A stretch of DNA of 14,516 nt from Xanthobacteraceae bacterium (GTDB lineage: Bacteria; Pseudomonadota; Alphaproteobacteria; Rhizobiales; Xanthobacteraceae): assembly GCA_030043175.1 (NCBI GenBank), contig JASHYD010001240.1, positions 1 through 14,516 of the forward strand, read 5' to 3'. Both the position numbers and the translations under genes were made by a program. The notes beneath the pieces are model-generated. The model was not told the origin of the DNA. It saw only the letters and a program-made list of their open reading frames with translations, and did not search any database. Every line of letters starts with the position of its first letter. The first letter of the stretch is position 1. Below are positions 14,230 to 14,516 of the stretch, piece by piece.

Positions 14230-14516
14230 ATGAAAACACTTCGGTATTCTGCTGTCGTTTTGGCCTTTCTCACAGTGCCTCTAGCGGCCGCGTCGATCCA
14301 AGGCGCCAAACCGGAAGAGCTCGGCTTTTCCTCGGAGCGGCTGGCGCGAATTCAGCAAGCCGTCGAGCGGCACATCGATGCGCATGACATCGCGGGAGCG
14401 GTAACCTTGGTGGCGCGCCGCGGCCGCATCGCTCAGTTCGAAGCCTACGGGCTCGCAGATCTCGACTCCAGGAAGCCCATGTCCAAGGACAGTCTCTTCT
14501 GGATTGCTTCCATGTC
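14230..14516 (+). CDS. Exported serine hydrolase, beta-lactamase/EstB family, 3' partial
   Basis: This is the start of a periplasmic serine hydrolase of the class C beta-lactamase/esterase superfamily; 95 complete codons are in the window out of an expected 400 or more. A Sec signal peptide (MKTLRYSAVVLAFLTVPLAAA) is followed by the usual opening of the family: PEELGFSSERLARIQQAVERH, then IAGAVTLVARRGRIAQFEAYG, LADLDSRKPMSKDSLFWIASM. The FWIASM segment leads into the SxxK active site: Ser94 is the expected nucleophile and the Lys would be three residues on, just outside the window. AAGGAGGGG at 14217-14225 is a strong ribosome site 4-6 nt before ATG. Members include esterases, D-aminopeptidases and true beta-lactamases, so resistance cannot be inferred. 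Confidence 0.9.
   Translation, partial: MKTLRYSAVVLAFLTVPLAAASIQGAKPEELGFSSERLARIQQAVERHIDAHDIAGAVTLVARRGRIAQFEAYGLADLDSRKPMSKDSLFWIASM

Noticed and set aside
13923..14309. 128-codon minus ORF over the start of the beta-lactamase-family gene
   Set aside because: It overlaps a gene with a strong Shine-Dalgarno and signal peptide, and its own sequence has no family features.
1..14516. CRISPR array, tRNA/rRNA genes, complete insertion sequence
   Set aside because: I saw no spaced direct-repeat array, no T-loop-like GTTCGAATC with acceptor pairing (also not next to the integrase remnant), no rRNA-like stretch, and no transposase with terminal inverted repeats.

Overview
The window is high-GC DNA with the look of an alphaproteobacterium of the Bradyrhizobium/Rhodopseudomonas group. 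This is inferred from the porin subfamily, the NodT-type outer-membrane factor, the gluconate-dehydrogenase-like gene pair and several very small exported proteins; no rRNA or tRNA anchors it. The window opens and closes inside genes.

Layout. (1) 2-5882, plus strand: a tripartite RND efflux system in the order inner-membrane permease (5' end missing), periplasmic adaptor, outer-membrane lipoprotein. Permease and adaptor are 4 nt apart. A 294-nt gap with a 13-bp hairpin precedes the outer-membrane gene. (2) 5883-7083: a small exported protein on the minus strand (6001-6294), then about 790 nt without a convincing protein gene. This stretch ends one structured segment with a textbook plus-strand intrinsic terminator (6603-6632), so a small RNA is likely. 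(3) 7084-7720: a porin gene decayed by about five frame changes and missing its 3' half. (4) 8001-10137: a two-gene operon for a Tat-exported, membrane-linked sugar/polyol dehydrogenase: a small gamma-type subunit carrying the Tat signal and a GMC flavoprotein with a putative Fe-S cysteine motif. The cytochrome c subunit that usually completes such enzymes is not here. (5) 10138-11740: two small exported proteins facing away from each other (10578-10847 minus, 11410-11688 plus, the latter with three YVPGYN repeats), two terminator-like hairpins and a possible 37-residue membrane peptide. (6) 12095-13489: an apparent 48-residue protein plus a broken prophage or integrative-element remnant, consisting of the arm-binding N-terminus of a tyrosine integrase without a start codon or catalytic domain, followed by a frameshifted small-terminase-like gene. 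(7) 13490-14229: about 740 nt with hairpins but no supported gene. (8) 14230-end: start of an exported serine beta-lactamase/esterase-family hydrolase, cut just at its catalytic SxxK motif.

The two intact functional units are the efflux pump and the dehydrogenase pair. Between and after them lies accessory DNA with pseudogenes, element remnants and lineage-specific small exported proteins. I see no clear evidence of a wholly new multi-gene system. The items most worth following up are the candidate small RNA near 6510-6632, the 48-residue protein beside the integrase remnant, and the cytochrome-less dehydrogenase pair.
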